Origin: Pusillimonas sp. UBA6240
Lineage (GTDB): Bacteria > Pseudomonadota > Gammaproteobacteria > Burkholderiales > Burkholderiaceae_B
Assembly: GCA_002441445.1 (NCBI GenBank)
Contig: DJWC01000147.1
Span: 160,027 to 224,026, forward strand
DNA: 64,000 bases
Direction: 5' to 3'
In this document: piece after piece, positions 54,295 to 63,463 of the stretch
Position numbering within the stretch: the stretch's first letter is position 1
Layout: each line of letters opens with the position of its first letter
Position numbers and translations under genes: made by a program
The notes under the pieces: model-generated
The model's input: the letters and a program-made list of their open reading frames with translations, nothing else
The model's database searches: none
Told to the model about the DNA's origin: nothing

Positions 54295-55632
54295 ATGAAC
54301 ACATTGCTCAGCCATCCGCTTGATGTTCCAGTCGACAAGCTTGCCGAACCAGGAAGTAGGCCGCGCCCGTTTCCGGCGGGGGCGTCGCTGGAAGGGAAGG
54401 ACTCCGCCTATGCGCTGGAGCACGCTTTTTCGGCGATCGACGAGCATGAGGCGAATGTGCGTGCCTGGACCCATATTGCGTCCAGGGATGAGCTGCCCGA
54501 ACCCGGGGTATTGAACGGCCCGCTCGCGGGTGTGCCCTTTGGTGTCAAGGACGTCATCATGGCGGCGGGCATGCCCACGCGTTGCGGCTCTCCCGCCAGT
54601 GACGACAGGGCGGCCGCTTTCAATGGTGCCAGCGTGGATCTGCTGGCGCGCGCCGGCGCCATACCGCTAGGTAAGACGGTCACGGCCGAATATGCATTCC
54701 GTGACCCTGGCCCTACCCGCAACCCGCATAATCTCGCCCATACGCCGGGCGGTTCTTCAAGCGGCTCGGCGGCTGCGGTGGCCGCCGGAATGGTGCCTTT
54801 GGCCCTAAGCACCCAGACCGGCGGCTCGATCATCAGGCCCGCCGCCTATTGCGGCGTACCAGGGTTCAAGCCGTCCTTCGGCCTCTTGAGCCGGGACGGC
54901 ATGCAGTTGACCAGTGACTCGCTCGACACCATCGGCTGGCATGCGTCAGATATGGACTGGATGATACGCGCCGCCAGGGTGTTGCTGCCGGCATTGGGCA
55001 AGACTGATGCAATGGCCAGCCTGGCGGGCGCCCGCGTAGCCGTTGTGGATTATGCGCCGGAAGCTTCGCTTGAGGACGAGGGGCGCGAAGCGCTCGACAG
55101 GGCCATCCAGGTACTGCAACAAGCCGGCGTGCGGTGTATGCCTATCGACGTCCGCTCAAAGTTGGATGAGCTTGTCCGGGCGCATACAGCCATCATAAAG
55201 TACGAGTTCGCCCGCAACTTGAATCCGGTGGTACGGGCGCGCGGCGGTCTGCTGACGCCTTCATTGCTGAAGAACGTAGAGGAGGGCTGGAATACACCGG
55301 CGGATCACTACCTGGCGATGTGCGCCTTCCAGCATGAAATGCGCACGCAGTGGCATGCCTTGAGCGGCGGTGCGGACTTTATTCTGACCCCGCCGGCAGC
55401 GGGGCCGGCGCCGGCGGGCCACGAATTCACTGGAGCGCCAGCATTCAACAAATGCTGGACGGTATTGGGCTGGCCCTGCTTGCATGTGCCGGTTCACCGC
55501 AATAGCGCCGGCCTGGCGACGGGCGTGCAGCTTGTCGGGCCCTGGAAGCGGGACTTTAGTGTTTTGTCTTACGGTGCACAACTTGAACGCTTGCTCCGAC
55601 CCCATTCACCTCAATCAAACAAGCTTAAATAG
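54295..55632 (+). CDS. Amidase signature family hydrolase
   Basis: The 445-residue amidase is started at ATG 54295 behind AAGGAG. The catalytic Lys is in GVPFGVKDVI, the cis-Ser in GGSSSGSAAAV and the nucleophilic Ser in TQTGGSIIRPA, where the usual DTGGS reads QTGGS. It hydrolyses an amide or a related C-N bond. It forms an operon with the Bug receptor 16 bases downstream, so the imported compound may be the amide itself or its product. Confidence 0.9.
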   Translation: MNTLLSHPLDVPVDKLAEPGSRPRPFPAGASLEGKDSAYALEHAFSAIDEHEANVRAWTHIASRDELPEPGVLNGPLAGVPFGVKDVIMAAGMPTRCGSPASDDRAAAFNGASVDLLARAGAIPLGKTVTAEYAFRDPGPTRNPHNLAHTPGGSSSGSAAAVAAGMVPLALSTQTGGSIIRPAAYCGVPGFKPSFGLLSRDGMQLTSDSLDTIGWHASDMDWMIRAARVLLPALGKTDAMASLAGARVAVVDYAPEASLEDEGREALDRAIQVLQQAGVRCMPIDVRSKLDELVRAHTAIIKYEFARNLNPVVRARGGLLTPSLLKNVEEGWNTPADHYLAMCAFQHEMRTQWHALSGGADFILTPPAAGPAPAGHEFTGAPAFNKCWTVLGWPCLHVPVHRNSAGLATGVQLVGPWKRDFSVLSYGAQLERLLRPHSPQSNKLK

Positions 55633-55648
55633 GAAATAGGAGACCGAT

Positions 55649-56629
55649 ATGAAAACCATCATGCGCCTTGCCGCGAGTAGCGCCCTTGCAATGTGCCTGG
55701 GCATAGGCATGGCGAACGCACATGCCGAGACCAACTACCCCGCCGGACCCATCACGATCGTAACGCCGACTGTGGCGGGCGGGGGCACCGACATTGTCGC
55801 GCGGCTGGTGGCCGACAAGATCGGGCCGGCGCTTGGGCAGCCCATCGTCGTGAACAACAAACCTGGCGCGGGCGGTGCGATCGGCAATCAATTCATGCGG
55901 CGCGAGAAGAACGATGGCTACTCCTTATTTGTCACGGCGAACAGCAATCAGTTGATTCTCCCTTGGGTGGTCAAGGAAGCCGGCTTTGACCCAATCAAGG
56001 ATTTCGAGCCGGTCGCGGGCTTGGGCGTCGTGCCCTATGTATTGGCCGTTCATCCGTCATTCGAAGCCAAGACGCTGCCGGAATTTCTGCGCCTATTGAA
56101 GGAAAAACCGGGTGAGCTTTACTACGCCTCCGCGGGAGTCGGCACGCTCAACCACCTGATCCCTGAAATGCTGGCCAGCGAAGTCGGCTCCAAGATGGAG
56201 CACGTTCCGTATCGGGGTGTGGCGCCGGCCATGTCCGACGTGCTGGGCGGTCAGATCCCCATACTCTTTGGCAGCTTGTCATCGGTATTGGAAAATATCC
56301 GTGCCGGTAATCTGCGACCCTTGGCGGTGACGAGTGAAAAGCGGCTGGACCTGCTTCCCGACGTCCCCGCCATCGCCGAAGAAATACCGGGCTTCCAGGC
56401 CGAAATGTGGGTGGCGATGTACGCGCCTGCCGGTACGCCCAACCCAGTGATCCAGAAGCTGGTCAAGGCGGTGCGCTCTTCAATGGACAATCCCGAAACC
56501 GAAGCGCGCTTCGCGCAACTGGGCATGCGCCTGATGAAGGTTGGCCCCGAGGAACTCGCCAAGATCCAGGAAGCCGAGTACAAGCGCTGGGGCGAAGTTG
56601 TCAAGCAGTCCGGCGCGGACGCGAAGTAG
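55649..56629 (+). CDS. Bug/TctC-family receptor
   Basis: The 326-residue protein starts at ATG 55649 behind AGGAGAC. Signal peptide residues 1-25 end at ANAHAE. The mature part opens NYPAGPITIVTPTVAGGGTDIVARL and has NNKPGAGGAIGNQFMRREKNDGYS. It is the fifth Bug receptor in the window and the last gene before the junction with the restriction-modification region. Confidence 0.92.
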   Translation: MKTIMRLAASSALAMCLGIGMANAHAETNYPAGPITIVTPTVAGGGTDIVARLVADKIGPALGQPIVVNNKPGAGGAIGNQFMRREKNDGYSLFVTANSNQLILPWVVKEAGFDPIKDFEPVAGLGVVPYVLAVHPSFEAKTLPEFLRLLKEKPGELYYASAGVGTLNHLIPEMLASEVGSKMEHVPYRGVAPAMSDVLGGQIPILFGSLSSVLENIRAGNLRPLAVTSEKRLDLLPDVPAIAEEIPGFQAEMWVAMYAPAGTPNPVIQKLVKAVRSSMDNPETEARFAQLGMRLMKVGPEELAKIQEAEYKRWGEVVKQSGADAK

Positions 56630-56766
56630 GATGGCGGAGGGGTGGGATGTGTGATTTGCGCGCCTGCCGCGGTTATATTGGAATCAATGTTCCGGTCGCT
56701 ACAACGGCGCGTGGGCGCACCATCCTTTCAGGCAGAGCCTGGAGGCTGACCGAATAAATAATATCC

Positions 56767-56892
56767 GTGCGCTATCTATGGCCGCCACAGCTGGAACGAA
56801 ATCTTCACTACCGGGGAAATTCCGCCAACTTCATGTGGTTCGGCGATCAGCCCAAGCGCCGGTGTCGCGACTGCGGCGTCGTAGAGGACTAG
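56767..56892 (+). pseudogene. Small CxxC-containing frame, possible phage-type remnant
   Basis: GTG 56767 to TAG 56892 encodes 41 residues including NSANFMWFGDQPKRRCRDCG, a basic zinc-ribbon-like tail. The context, a neighbouring broken frame and lack of a ribosome site suggest a remnant rather than a working gene. The source is not recognised. Confidence 0.3.
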
Positions 56893-56896
56893 AGCG

Positions 56897-57088
56897 ATGA
56901 CCGGAATTGACATCCAGGAACTGGCTCGGGAGATCGCGGGAAGCGCCTAAACAGATGCCTTAGTAGATATTTTAGAATGGCGCCAAGGCCAAATCGAATC
57001 GGCCCACCTTGCGGCGGGGGATTTTGAGTTCGCGTTTGAAGGTGTCTGTCTAGGGAAATGGGGTGAAGCTGAGCGTAGGTTGAGGTAG
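56897..57088 (+). pseudogene. Frame interrupted by a stop, likely decayed gene
   Basis: From ATG 56897 the frame reads MTGIDIQELAREIAGSA, then TAA at 56948-56950, then continues in the same frame as TDALVDILEWRQGQIESA and FEFAFEGVCLGKWGEAERR to TAG 57088. Both halves are protein-like, so a single gene with a premature stop is the simplest reading. The style is that of small phage or plasmid proteins; no family is recognised. Confidence 0.4.
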
Positions 57089-57150
57089 GTAAAAGTAATT
57101 GTTAATCAGTGGGTTAGCGTAGTTTAGCCAAAGCAGGCAGAACTGGGGAG

Positions 57151-57191
57151 TGTACCTATACTGTACCGAAAATCGGTACAGTATAGGTACA
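57151..57191. repeat. Perfect 19-bp inverted repeat with tandem TGTACC half-sites
   Basis: The arms 57151-57169 and 57173-57191 are exact complements around a 3-base loop. Each arm contains two copies of TGTACC (or GGTACA) 11 bases apart, one helical turn: 57151, 57162, 57175 and 57186. The repeat begins 5 bases past the ATPase stop codon, so it may be a terminator hairpin (no U-run) or a site for a dimeric DNA-binding protein or recombinase. Confidence 0.65.
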
Positions 57192-57195
57192 GTTG

Positions 57196-58842
57196 TTAGG
57201 GTTTTGTCAACGTCCCCACTCGGCTCCATATCATGGGGTGAATGTAAATCGTCGAGCTAGGTTTGATCTGCCCTTCACTTGGGGAAACCGCTTCCATGTA
57301 TGACCAACGAACTGGACTGAAGCTGTCAGTCTTTATGCCAATAACTCCGATGTGATATAGACATCTCACTAGCGTAGTGGCAAATACATGGATCGATCCA
57401 CCATTAATAAATTTGATTGATGCACGATCTAAGGGGTCATTGGAGTTGATATTGTCCATGTGACTTAAGGCGTACGCTTCTACTTTATCCTTCGGAATTG
57501 ATGAGATTTTGAAGCTGTCGGGCAGTCGCTCAATTAAGCTAAAGTAATCCAAAAGCTTCGGGTAATGGGTAATCCATTCAAACTCTAGCGCCCGGACACG
57601 TTTTGTAGAATACTCAATTTCAGCCTGTTGGATGATTGTGGCTGTAATCGCCTGCTTTCCCTCGCTTCTGACTAAACACTCGTTGACGAATGCTATAGCA
57701 TCGCGTGGGCGATAGAGCGTGCGTGTTGCTAAATAATCAAGAAAATCTATACGACCTACTTGTCTAGGAAAAATTACATTTATCCCTAAGCTGCTTCCTG
57801 TATATCTTCCTTTTACGAGTTGACGTATCCGCTTGTCGAGGAGCTCTCTAAGTTGTCCCTTTGACCAAGTGATGCCAAGGAAAAGGGATTCATATTTTTC
57901 TTCTTGAAAACCAGCATCCCTAGTTTCTAAGAATACGGTTTCCAGTAGGTCTCGCCTCATCGCTACCAAAATCTTTACCGAAGAAATTCCTCTAAAATTT
58001 TTCAGTGTTTCAATTAGTGAACGAATCAGCTTGTATCGCACCTGGTCTGGGGCCCAGCCCTCGTCGAGTCTATCAATTACGACGTATGTCTTAACCTTTT
58101 TGTCGTTAAAGACATCTTCGTTTAGATAGTGCATGACATCCGAAAGGGATTTTATTTGTATATTGTTTATTACCTTCTGGGCTTTGTTTACAACCTCCGT
58201 AATTTTCTCTAGCTCTTCTCGCTTCCTACCCGCAGTGGAGAGATTTACAGTCGAAATTTCTACACCTAGTTCTGCATGAATATCGGTCTCTAGTTTTTGG
58301 GTGATTTCTTTTACCCTATATTCAGTTTCTTGCCAAAACTTGTCCCCCCACTCATTAATATATTTGATTGCTCTCTCTTTGGCTTGGTCTTTCGCTTTAA
58401 GGCTAGGGAGGAGATTTCTCAGCCAACTTTTTGTCTTTTCTTCGGTGCTTAGTTTAAAGTGATATTTCAGCAACTCCGTGGACAGCACATGTCTCCAGAG
58501 GAGATTATAAAAAATATCAAGTTTTGCCCCTGCTGCTTCGAGTGACGTAATTATGTCTGAGTTGCATATATATTGGAGAGAGAGGTTTTCGGGAACTATC
58601 TCTATAACTCGTTCCTCGCATTGACTAACCCTTTTCAGTAGAGCGCTTTTTCCAGAGCCTGTACGACCGACGACAACACACTGTGGCTTACTGCAGTCGG
58701 TAAGAGTGTCGTAGTCCCCAGTGTCAACAAAGCATTCACTTAAGAGAAGGTCGTCATTTTCCGCATCAAGCTCACCAATAGAGTCTCCCTTTTTAAAGCG
58801 GAACTGTAACCCTGACTGATAAACGTTGGATGGATTTTTCAT
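57196..58842 (-). CDS. P-loop ATPase, Sll1717-like, downstream of type I restriction genes
   Basis: The 548-residue protein has Walker A GRTGSGKSA (Lys65) and a Walker B-like YVVIDRLDEGW (residues 253-263), the pattern of Sll1717/FunZ-type P-loop ATPases. There is no membrane helix. A helical, charged middle (about residues 130-240) separates the two motifs, and a winged-helix-like C-terminal part may be present. The gene is clearly more AT-rich than its surroundings. It lies 92 bases downstream of hsdR on the same strand. I infer a defence role by location; the biochemical role is unknown. Confidence 0.72.
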   Translation of the reverse strand: MKNPSNVYQSGLQFRFKKGDSIGELDAENDDLLLSECFVDTGDYDTLTDCSKPQCVVVGRTGSGKSALLKRVSQCEERVIEIVPENLSLQYICNSDIITSLEAAGAKLDIFYNLLWRHVLSTELLKYHFKLSTEEKTKSWLRNLLPSLKAKDQAKERAIKYINEWGDKFWQETEYRVKEITQKLETDIHAELGVEISTVNLSTAGRKREELEKITEVVNKAQKVINNIQIKSLSDVMHYLNEDVFNDKKVKTYVVIDRLDEGWAPDQVRYKLIRSLIETLKNFRGISSVKILVAMRRDLLETVFLETRDAGFQEEKYESLFLGITWSKGQLRELLDKRIRQLVKGRYTGSSLGINVIFPRQVGRIDFLDYLATRTLYRPRDAIAFVNECLVRSEGKQAITATIIQQAEIEYSTKRVRALEFEWITHYPKLLDYFSLIERLPDSFKISSIPKDKVEAYALSHMDNINSNDPLDRASIKFINGGSIHVFATTLVRCLYHIGVIGIKTDSFSPVRWSYMEAVSPSEGQIKPSSTIYIHPMIWSRVGTLTKP

Positions 58843-58934
58843 TATTCTAGTCGGCTTGCTAAGAAACGTTATGGATATACAGCTTTACGGTTTTAATTTT
58901 CGTATATTGGTGCCTTTTGGAGCTTAGATTTTAT

Positions 58935-61900
58935 TCATGTTTGGCTCCATTCTTGGCCTAAGGCTTCAGCTTGCTGTAACACCAGCTCCACAGCCGTATC
59001 TGCCATATCCGGTGGGTACTTGTACTTGCGCAATATCCGCCGCACCATCAAGCGTAGGCTGGCACGCACGCTCTCCCGTTTAGACCAGTCTACAGTGATG
59101 TTCTTACGTAGATTCTCAGTTAGTTCGTGGGCGATTTGTTTCAGAGTTTCGTCTGTTAGCTCGAGCACCGCAGATTCGTTGGTAGCCAGCGCATCATAGA
59201 AGCGGATTTCGTCCTCACTCAGGCCTAGCTCTTCCCCCCGGCTGGCAGCCTCCCTGAATTTTTTGGCCATTTCTACCAGCTCTTCCATCACCTGAGCTGT
59301 TTCGATGCTGCGGTTCTGGTAGCGTGTGATTACGCCACTGAGTAGCTCGGAAAACTTCTTTTTCTGCACGACGTTGCTGGCAAATTTGCTTTTGATCTCG
59401 CCTTCCAATAATCGCTCTAGCAGTTCCACTGCGAGGTTGCGCTCGGGTAGGTTGCGGACCTGTGCCATAAACTCGTCATCCAGCAAACCGATGTTGGGTT
59501 TTTCTAATCCCACCGCATCAAAGATGTCGACGACGTGTTCACTGACGACGGCTTGGCTAATGATCTGCCGAATGGCGACTTCGCGTTGCTCGTCGGTTTT
59601 CTTCTGCGTGCTGATGTCCCGCTTTGTGAGGATGATCTTCACCGCTTGCATAAAGGCAACCTCATCGCGTAACGCTTTGGCTTCGTCTAGCGTGCAGCAC
59701 AGCGAAAAAGCCTTGCTCAGGGCTAGGGCAGCATCAGCAAAACGTTTTTTACCGTCGAGCTTTGCGTCTTTTTGGCCTGGCGGCGGGCGTAGCGAGAGGA
59801 TGTGGTTCGCTGCACCAGCCAGCGTCTTGTGTCCACCGGTTTTGAAACCTGAATAGTCATACCCGTGCAGCATGGCTCGCAGTACATCGAGCTTTTCCAG
59901 CATCACTGCTAAGGCTTCGTGGGCGTCGACCGTCGGGCGGCCACGGCCATGGCTGGCGGTGTACTCCTTCATCGCAGCCTTGAGTTCGTTACCGATACCG
60001 ATGTAGTCCACGACGAGGCCGCCTTGTTTGTCGCGGAACACACGGTTCACGCGGGCGATGGCCTGCATCAGGTTGTGACCCTTCATCGGCTTGTCGATGT
60101 ACATCGTATGCACGCAGGGTGCATCAAAACCCGTCAGCCACATGTCCCGCACAATGACCATTTTTAATGGGTCTGCAGGGTCTTTAAAGCGCTTCTCCAG
60201 CCGCTTTTTCACCTGGCTGCTGTAGATGTGAGGTCGCAGCAAGGCCCTGTCACTCGCGCTCCCCGTCATGATGACTTTGATTGCACCTTTTTCTGGGTCG
60301 TCATCGTGCCAGTCTGGACGCAGCTTCACGATTTCGTTGTACAAGTGCACACAAATATCGCGGCTCATCCCGACGACCATCGCCTTGCCGTCCTGTGCCA
60401 TGTTGCGTTCTTCGAAATGTTCCACCAAGTCGGCCGCGACACTGGCGATGCGAGGCTCGGCACCGACCACCTTTTCCAGTGCTGCCCATTTTGACTTTAG
60501 TCGTGCCTGCGTATTCTCTTCTTCGTCCTCGGCGAGTTCATCGACTTCCTCGTCAATCGCCTCCAGATCGGCTTCTTTGAGTTTGAGTTTCGCTAGGCGT
60601 GACTCATAGAGAATGGCGACCGTAGCACCGTCTTCCTTGGCCTGCTGCATGTCATAGACATGGATATAGTCGCCAAATACCGAGCGTGTATCGCGGTCGG
60701 TGCTGCTGACTGGCGTACCTGTAAAAGCCACAAACGTTGCGTTGGGTAAGGCGTCGCGCAAGTGTTGTGCGTAACCCGCCTGATACTTGGTTTGGTACTC
60801 TGCACTAGCGAATTCAACCGTAAGGGCCGAGCTAGGGACGCCATCCGGTGTTAGGTGATAAACATTCGGGCTGTCAGCGTTGCGCTTGCGAGTCTTTAGC
60901 TTGGCTTCGAAACCGTATTGGGTGCGATGAGCCTCGTCAGCAATCACCACAATATTGCTGCGATTCGAGAGCTCGGGGAAGATATCTTCATCCTCACCCG
61001 GCATGAATTTCTGAATTGTCGCAAACACGATACCGCCAGATGGGCGATTGCCAAGCAGGGTCCGTAACTGCTGACGCTTCGTGGCCTGTACAGGTTGTTC
61101 ACGTAATAAGTCTTGCGACAGACTAAACACGCCGAACAATTGCCCATCCAAGTCATTACGATCGGTAATCACCACGATGGTCGGGTTTTGCAAAGCGGGT
61201 TCTTGCATCACCCGTGCCGCAAAGCACGTCATGGTGATGCTTTTTCCGCTGCCCTGTGTGTGCCAAACCACGCCGCCTTTGCCTCGCTTGTCTTGTTGCG
61301 CATCCGGGCGAGAGACACGCACGACTTCCTCAATGGCGAAGCGCACGGCATGAAACTGGTGATACCCGGCAATCTTCTTGATCAGCTTGCCATCGTCCTC
61401 AAACAGCACGAAGTAGCGCAGGTAGTCCAACAGGTAGGATGGTGCAAGCAGGCCGCGCACTAGGGTTTCCAGCTCGTTGAATTGTCCTAAAGGGTCCAGC
61501 GTCACACCATCAATTGTGCGCCACTGCATGAAACGTTCGGCATTGGCAGACAGTGAACCAAAGCGGGCTTCGCTGCCGTCAGAGATCACCAGAATCTCGT
61601 TGTAGTCGAAGATGTCTGGGACTTGAGCTTTATAGGTTTGAATCTGGTCGTAGGCTTTCCAGATGTCAGCGCTCTCGTTGACGGCGTTTTTCAGTTCCAT
61701 CAACACCAGAGGCAAACCATTCACGAACAATACGATGTCGGGGCGGCGGGTATGGTGCGGGCCTTTGATGGTGAATTGGCTCACAGCCCAAAACTCGTTG
61801 TTCTGCGGATTGCGCCAATCGACTAAGCGCACCAAGTCGCCTCGCGTTTCGCCATCCTTTTGATACTGCACCGGCACACCATTGACGAGCAACTTATGAA

Positions 61901-62156
61901 AGGCGCGATTCGCTACCAACTGAACAGGAGTGTCTAGGTGCTCGACTTGCTGAAGCGCATCTTCCAGCGCTGTGGCAGGGATGTCTGGATTCAGCTTAGC
62001 CATCGCCGCACGAAGTCGCGTGGGCAAAATGACCTGCGTATAGCCGCTGCGCTGCGGGTCAACGCCGTCGTGTGCAATGTCTGGGCCGTTGCGCAGGGTA
62101 TAGCCTGTTCCTGACAGCCAGCCTAGAGCTTCCTGTTCGAGTTGGTCTTCGGTCAT
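58935..62156 (-). CDS. hsdR: Type I restriction enzyme, R subunit
   Basis: The 1073-residue protein has an N-terminal PD-(D/E)xK nuclease with Asp140 (RRPDIVLF) and Glu154-Leu-Lys156 (LMELK). The helicase core follows: Walker A TQGSGKS with Lys305, motif II DEAH at 407-410, motif III FTGTP, and the late ARVNRVFRDKQGGLVVDYIG. All parts appear intact. HsdR cuts DNA after ATP-driven translocation and needs HsdM and HsdS to find its site. It overlaps hsdS by an ATGA (62153-62156). Confidence 0.95.
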   Translation of the reverse strand: MTEDQLEQEALGWLSGTGYTLRNGPDIAHDGVDPQRSGYTQVILPTRLRAAMAKLNPDIPATALEDALQQVEHLDTPVQLVANRAFHKLLVNGVPVQYQKDGETRGDLVRLVDWRNPQNNEFWAVSQFTIKGPHHTRRPDIVLFVNGLPLVLMELKNAVNESADIWKAYDQIQTYKAQVPDIFDYNEILVISDGSEARFGSLSANAERFMQWRTIDGVTLDPLGQFNELETLVRGLLAPSYLLDYLRYFVLFEDDGKLIKKIAGYHQFHAVRFAIEEVVRVSRPDAQQDKRGKGGVVWHTQGSGKSITMTCFAARVMQEPALQNPTIVVITDRNDLDGQLFGVFSLSQDLLREQPVQATKRQQLRTLLGNRPSGGIVFATIQKFMPGEDEDIFPELSNRSNIVVIADEAHRTQYGFEAKLKTRKRNADSPNVYHLTPDGVPSSALTVEFASAEYQTKYQAGYAQHLRDALPNATFVAFTGTPVSSTDRDTRSVFGDYIHVYDMQQAKEDGATVAILYESRLAKLKLKEADLEAIDEEVDELAEDEEENTQARLKSKWAALEKVVGAEPRIASVAADLVEHFEERNMAQDGKAMVVGMSRDICVHLYNEIVKLRPDWHDDDPEKGAIKVIMTGSASDRALLRPHIYSSQVKKRLEKRFKDPADPLKMVIVRDMWLTGFDAPCVHTMYIDKPMKGHNLMQAIARVNRVFRDKQGGLVVDYIGIGNELKAAMKEYTASHGRGRPTVDAHEALAVMLEKLDVLRAMLHGYDYSGFKTGGHKTLAGAANHILSLRPPPGQKDAKLDGKKRFADAALALSKAFSLCCTLDEAKALRDEVAFMQAVKIILTKRDISTQKKTDEQREVAIRQIISQAVVSEHVVDIFDAVGLEKPNIGLLDDEFMAQVRNLPERNLAVELLERLLEGEIKSKFASNVVQKKKFSELLSGVITRYQNRSIETAQVMEELVEMAKKFREAASRGEELGLSEDEIRFYDALATNESAVLELTDETLKQIAHELTENLRKNITVDWSKRESVRASLRLMVRRILRKYKYPPDMADTAVELVLQQAEALGQEWSQT

Positions 62157-63463
62157 GTCAAAGCGTTCTCAATCTGTTCTTGGGCTTTTGGAAGGCGGAG
62201 TTGGCCGGAGATGAGGCGAGGGAGGAGTGTGTCACGAATGGCCTCAAGCGAAGCGCTGGTATGCGAGTTGACGACATTTTTTGATTTTAGGGGTTGGACT
62301 ATTTTTGAAAATTCGAGCTGTATAGCTGAAGGCGGAGCTAATAGTCGCAACTCTCCGAGCTTGGCTCTGGATAATTCTGTTTGGCCAGTTGTACCTTCCC
62401 CCATACTTTCAATAAGTGTTTGATTTTTTTGCATCCATTCGCCCAGATATGCAGGGCTCATGGTGCTTCCTGCTCGAACAATAGTTAAGTGAGAGTCAGC
62501 AGTAGTAGTTTCAGGAAGGTCGAGAACTTGAGCGACTCGACCAAGTGTTCCAACTCCAGTTGAGTTAACTACTACGTCTCCCACCTCGAGTGTTCGTCCA
62601 TCAATTGCTCGCTGGGAGTTATCGTGACGACGTGCCTTTCTAAAATCTATGGAAAAATCACGCACGCACTTTTGATTGAGGACCAGCACGCCACCTTTCT
62701 CTAAGTATTTAGGCGATAGCCCTCTTTTTAAATAGGAACAGCTTTCAGCAAGTGAAGAGATTTTCCACCCCTTCGGCACCAACCCCAACTCCGATTCTTC
62801 AAACGAATCCGGGAACAGCGCAGCGGTGGCTTCGTCCATGCCTTCCGGCTGACGGCCTTCCATCTTGGCGCGCACGGGGTCGAAATCCACGAACCAAGAC
62901 TTGAAGATCGCTTGGGCGATGGCTTCAAGGGTTTTGTTGGTTTCGCGTAGGCGGGTGATGCGGTCAGATATTGTGAAATAGAGATCACCAACAGCGATCT
63001 GAGCCTTCATCTCTAGCATCGGTATGAGCAACTTGTCGAAGTCCCCCTTTTTAAAATGGGGGATCATTGTTCCGACATGCATATTGTCAATCTGGGTTCG
63101 TACAACTTGCGAGCGTAAAGCGGCAAAAAGGTACCTTGGGTATACTTTCTTGGCATCAGCCCTTACTGCCACCATGTCTTGCGCGATACAAAAGTTGACA
63201 GGGTTCGGGACCAAACTTGTGCGGCCAGGACTACCTTTGCAGACAAAGAGGATGTCACCAGGCTCTGGGTGCCCCCTGAACCAAGTTTTGTATGTTTCCT
63301 CTGAAACGAAACGCGTTGTATCGTAGCAGGGATAGAGGTCGGTGCCGGTCACGCAGTTGGTCGCAATTAGCGGAAGACCACTGTTTCCTACTGGGCATGT
63401 TTTCCCTCGGTTGTCGACTATGGCAGACAAAAGGTCGGTGAATTTTATCCACTCAGAAGTCAT
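62153..63463 (-). CDS. hsdS: Type I restriction-modification specificity subunit
   Basis: The 436-residue protein has two target recognition domains, about residues 1-150 and 235-385, each followed by a helical spacer (ISDRITRLRETNKTLEAIAQ near 165-185 and SHTSASLEAIRDTLLPRLISG near 392-418). This layout decides the bipartite DNA sequence methylated and cut. The first spacer continues into FKSWFVDFDPVRAKMEG, a common feature of HsdS. It overlaps hsdM by 11 bases. Confidence 0.93.
   Translation of the reverse strand: MTSEWIKFTDLLSAIVDNRGKTCPVGNSGLPLIATNCVTGTDLYPCYDTTRFVSEETYKTWFRGHPEPGDILFVCKGSPGRTSLVPNPVNFCIAQDMVAVRADAKKVYPRYLFAALRSQVVRTQIDNMHVGTMIPHFKKGDFDKLLIPMLEMKAQIAVGDLYFTISDRITRLRETNKTLEAIAQAIFKSWFVDFDPVRAKMEGRQPEGMDEATAALFPDSFEESELGLVPKGWKISSLAESCSYLKRGLSPKYLEKGGVLVLNQKCVRDFSIDFRKARRHDNSQRAIDGRTLEVGDVVVNSTGVGTLGRVAQVLDLPETTTADSHLTIVRAGSTMSPAYLGEWMQKNQTLIESMGEGTTGQTELSRAKLGELRLLAPPSAIQLEFSKIVQPLKSKNVVNSHTSASLEAIRDTLLPRLISGQLRLPKAQEQIENALT

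Larger units (their letters stand above)
56630..57195. other. Junction region with decayed reading frames and an inverted repeat
   Basis: These 566 bases separate the amidase/Bug operon from the convergent ATPase gene. They contain two small protein-like fragments (56767-56892 and 56897-57088, the second broken by a stop codon) and a long perfect inverted repeat (57151-57191). Composition shifts from GC-rich to AT-rich across the region. No integrase or tRNA gene is visible. Confidence 0.5.
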
